From JAEYFP01 sp964579795 (GTDB lineage Bacteria; Bacillota; Clostridia; Lachnospirales; Lachnospiraceae), in contig CAZOHM010000083.1 in the NCBI GenBank assembly GCA_964579795.1, positions 1 to 7,024 on the forward strand: 7,024 nt of DNA, written 5' to 3'. Under the pieces are notes generated by a model, which saw nothing but the letters and a program-made list of their open reading frames with translations, made no database searches and was not told the DNA's origin. Below are positions 6,985 through 7,024 of this stretch, piece after piece (position 1 is the stretch's first letter; each line of letters begins with the position of its first letter). Both the position numbers and the translations under genes were made by a program.

Positions 6985-7020
6985 GAAATCCTCCGAACAT
7001 TTGAGTCGGGGGATTTCTTT
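6985..7020 (+). terminator. Rho-independent terminator at the operon end
   Basis: gaaatcctccga (6985-6996) pairs with tcgggggatttc (7006-7017) in a 12-base stem with one T-G wobble and a 9-base loop. It is followed by TTT-C (stem end plus 7018-7020 TTT), so the T run is short. It starts 19 bases after the kinase stop. Upstream bases tgaaag (6974-6979) could also pair with ctttca (7017-7022). Confidence 0.88.
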
Positions 7021-7024
7021 CATT

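Noticed and set aside
1..7024. A novel defence, mobile or CRISPR system
   Set aside because: All genes are explained by sugar uptake and phosphorylation; there are no repeat-spacer arrays, transposase, integrase or nuclease motifs.

Overview
The window is AT-rich and collinear: every gene lies on the + strand and gaps are short. Purine-rich GGAGG-type ribosome binding sites precede the genes, two starts are non-ATG (GTG and TTG), and one complete binding protein is a lipoprotein. Together these suggest a low-GC Gram-positive bacterium. The protein style, a CUT2 sugar transporter next to a ~530-residue FGGY kinase, fits a gut Clostridia/Lachnospiraceae genome. That placement is inference from recall, not a database match.

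Layout: (1) 1-396 is the C-terminal part of a sugar-binding protein whose start lies upstream of the window. (2) 397-541 is an intergenic stretch with a strong GC-rich hairpin followed by a T-rich run, a partial terminator or attenuator. (3) 542-2071 is a two-domain sugar ABC ATPase of the YtfR type. (4) 2058-3113 and 3115-4173 are two CUT2 permeases of the YtfT and YjfF types, tightly packed and translationally coupled. (5) 4174-4253 is a short gap with a tandem 9-base repeat and an 8-base palindrome. (6) 4254-5321 is a complete YtfQ-like binding lipoprotein, a paralogue of the first. (7) 5370-6965 is an FGGY-family carbohydrate kinase. (8) 6985-7020 is a clear rho-independent terminator that ends the operon.

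The genes make a coherent system. One or both binding proteins capture a sugar outside the membrane, the YtfT/YjfF heterodimer passes it through, YtfR supplies ATP hydrolysis, and the kinase phosphorylates the sugar or its isomerised ketose. Known relatives of this transporter type are E. coli YtfQRT-YjfF (galactofuranose), Bifidobacterium FruEKFG (fructose) and arabinose transporters of Shewanella. A pentose such as L-arabinose is my preferred guess because of the kinase, but the window holds no isomerase, epimerase or regulator to settle it.

I see no CRISPR array, mobile element, tRNA, rRNA or defence system. The most notable points are the two diverged binding proteins flanking one transporter core, the hairpin separating the first from the rest, and the different codon use of the two binding-protein genes.
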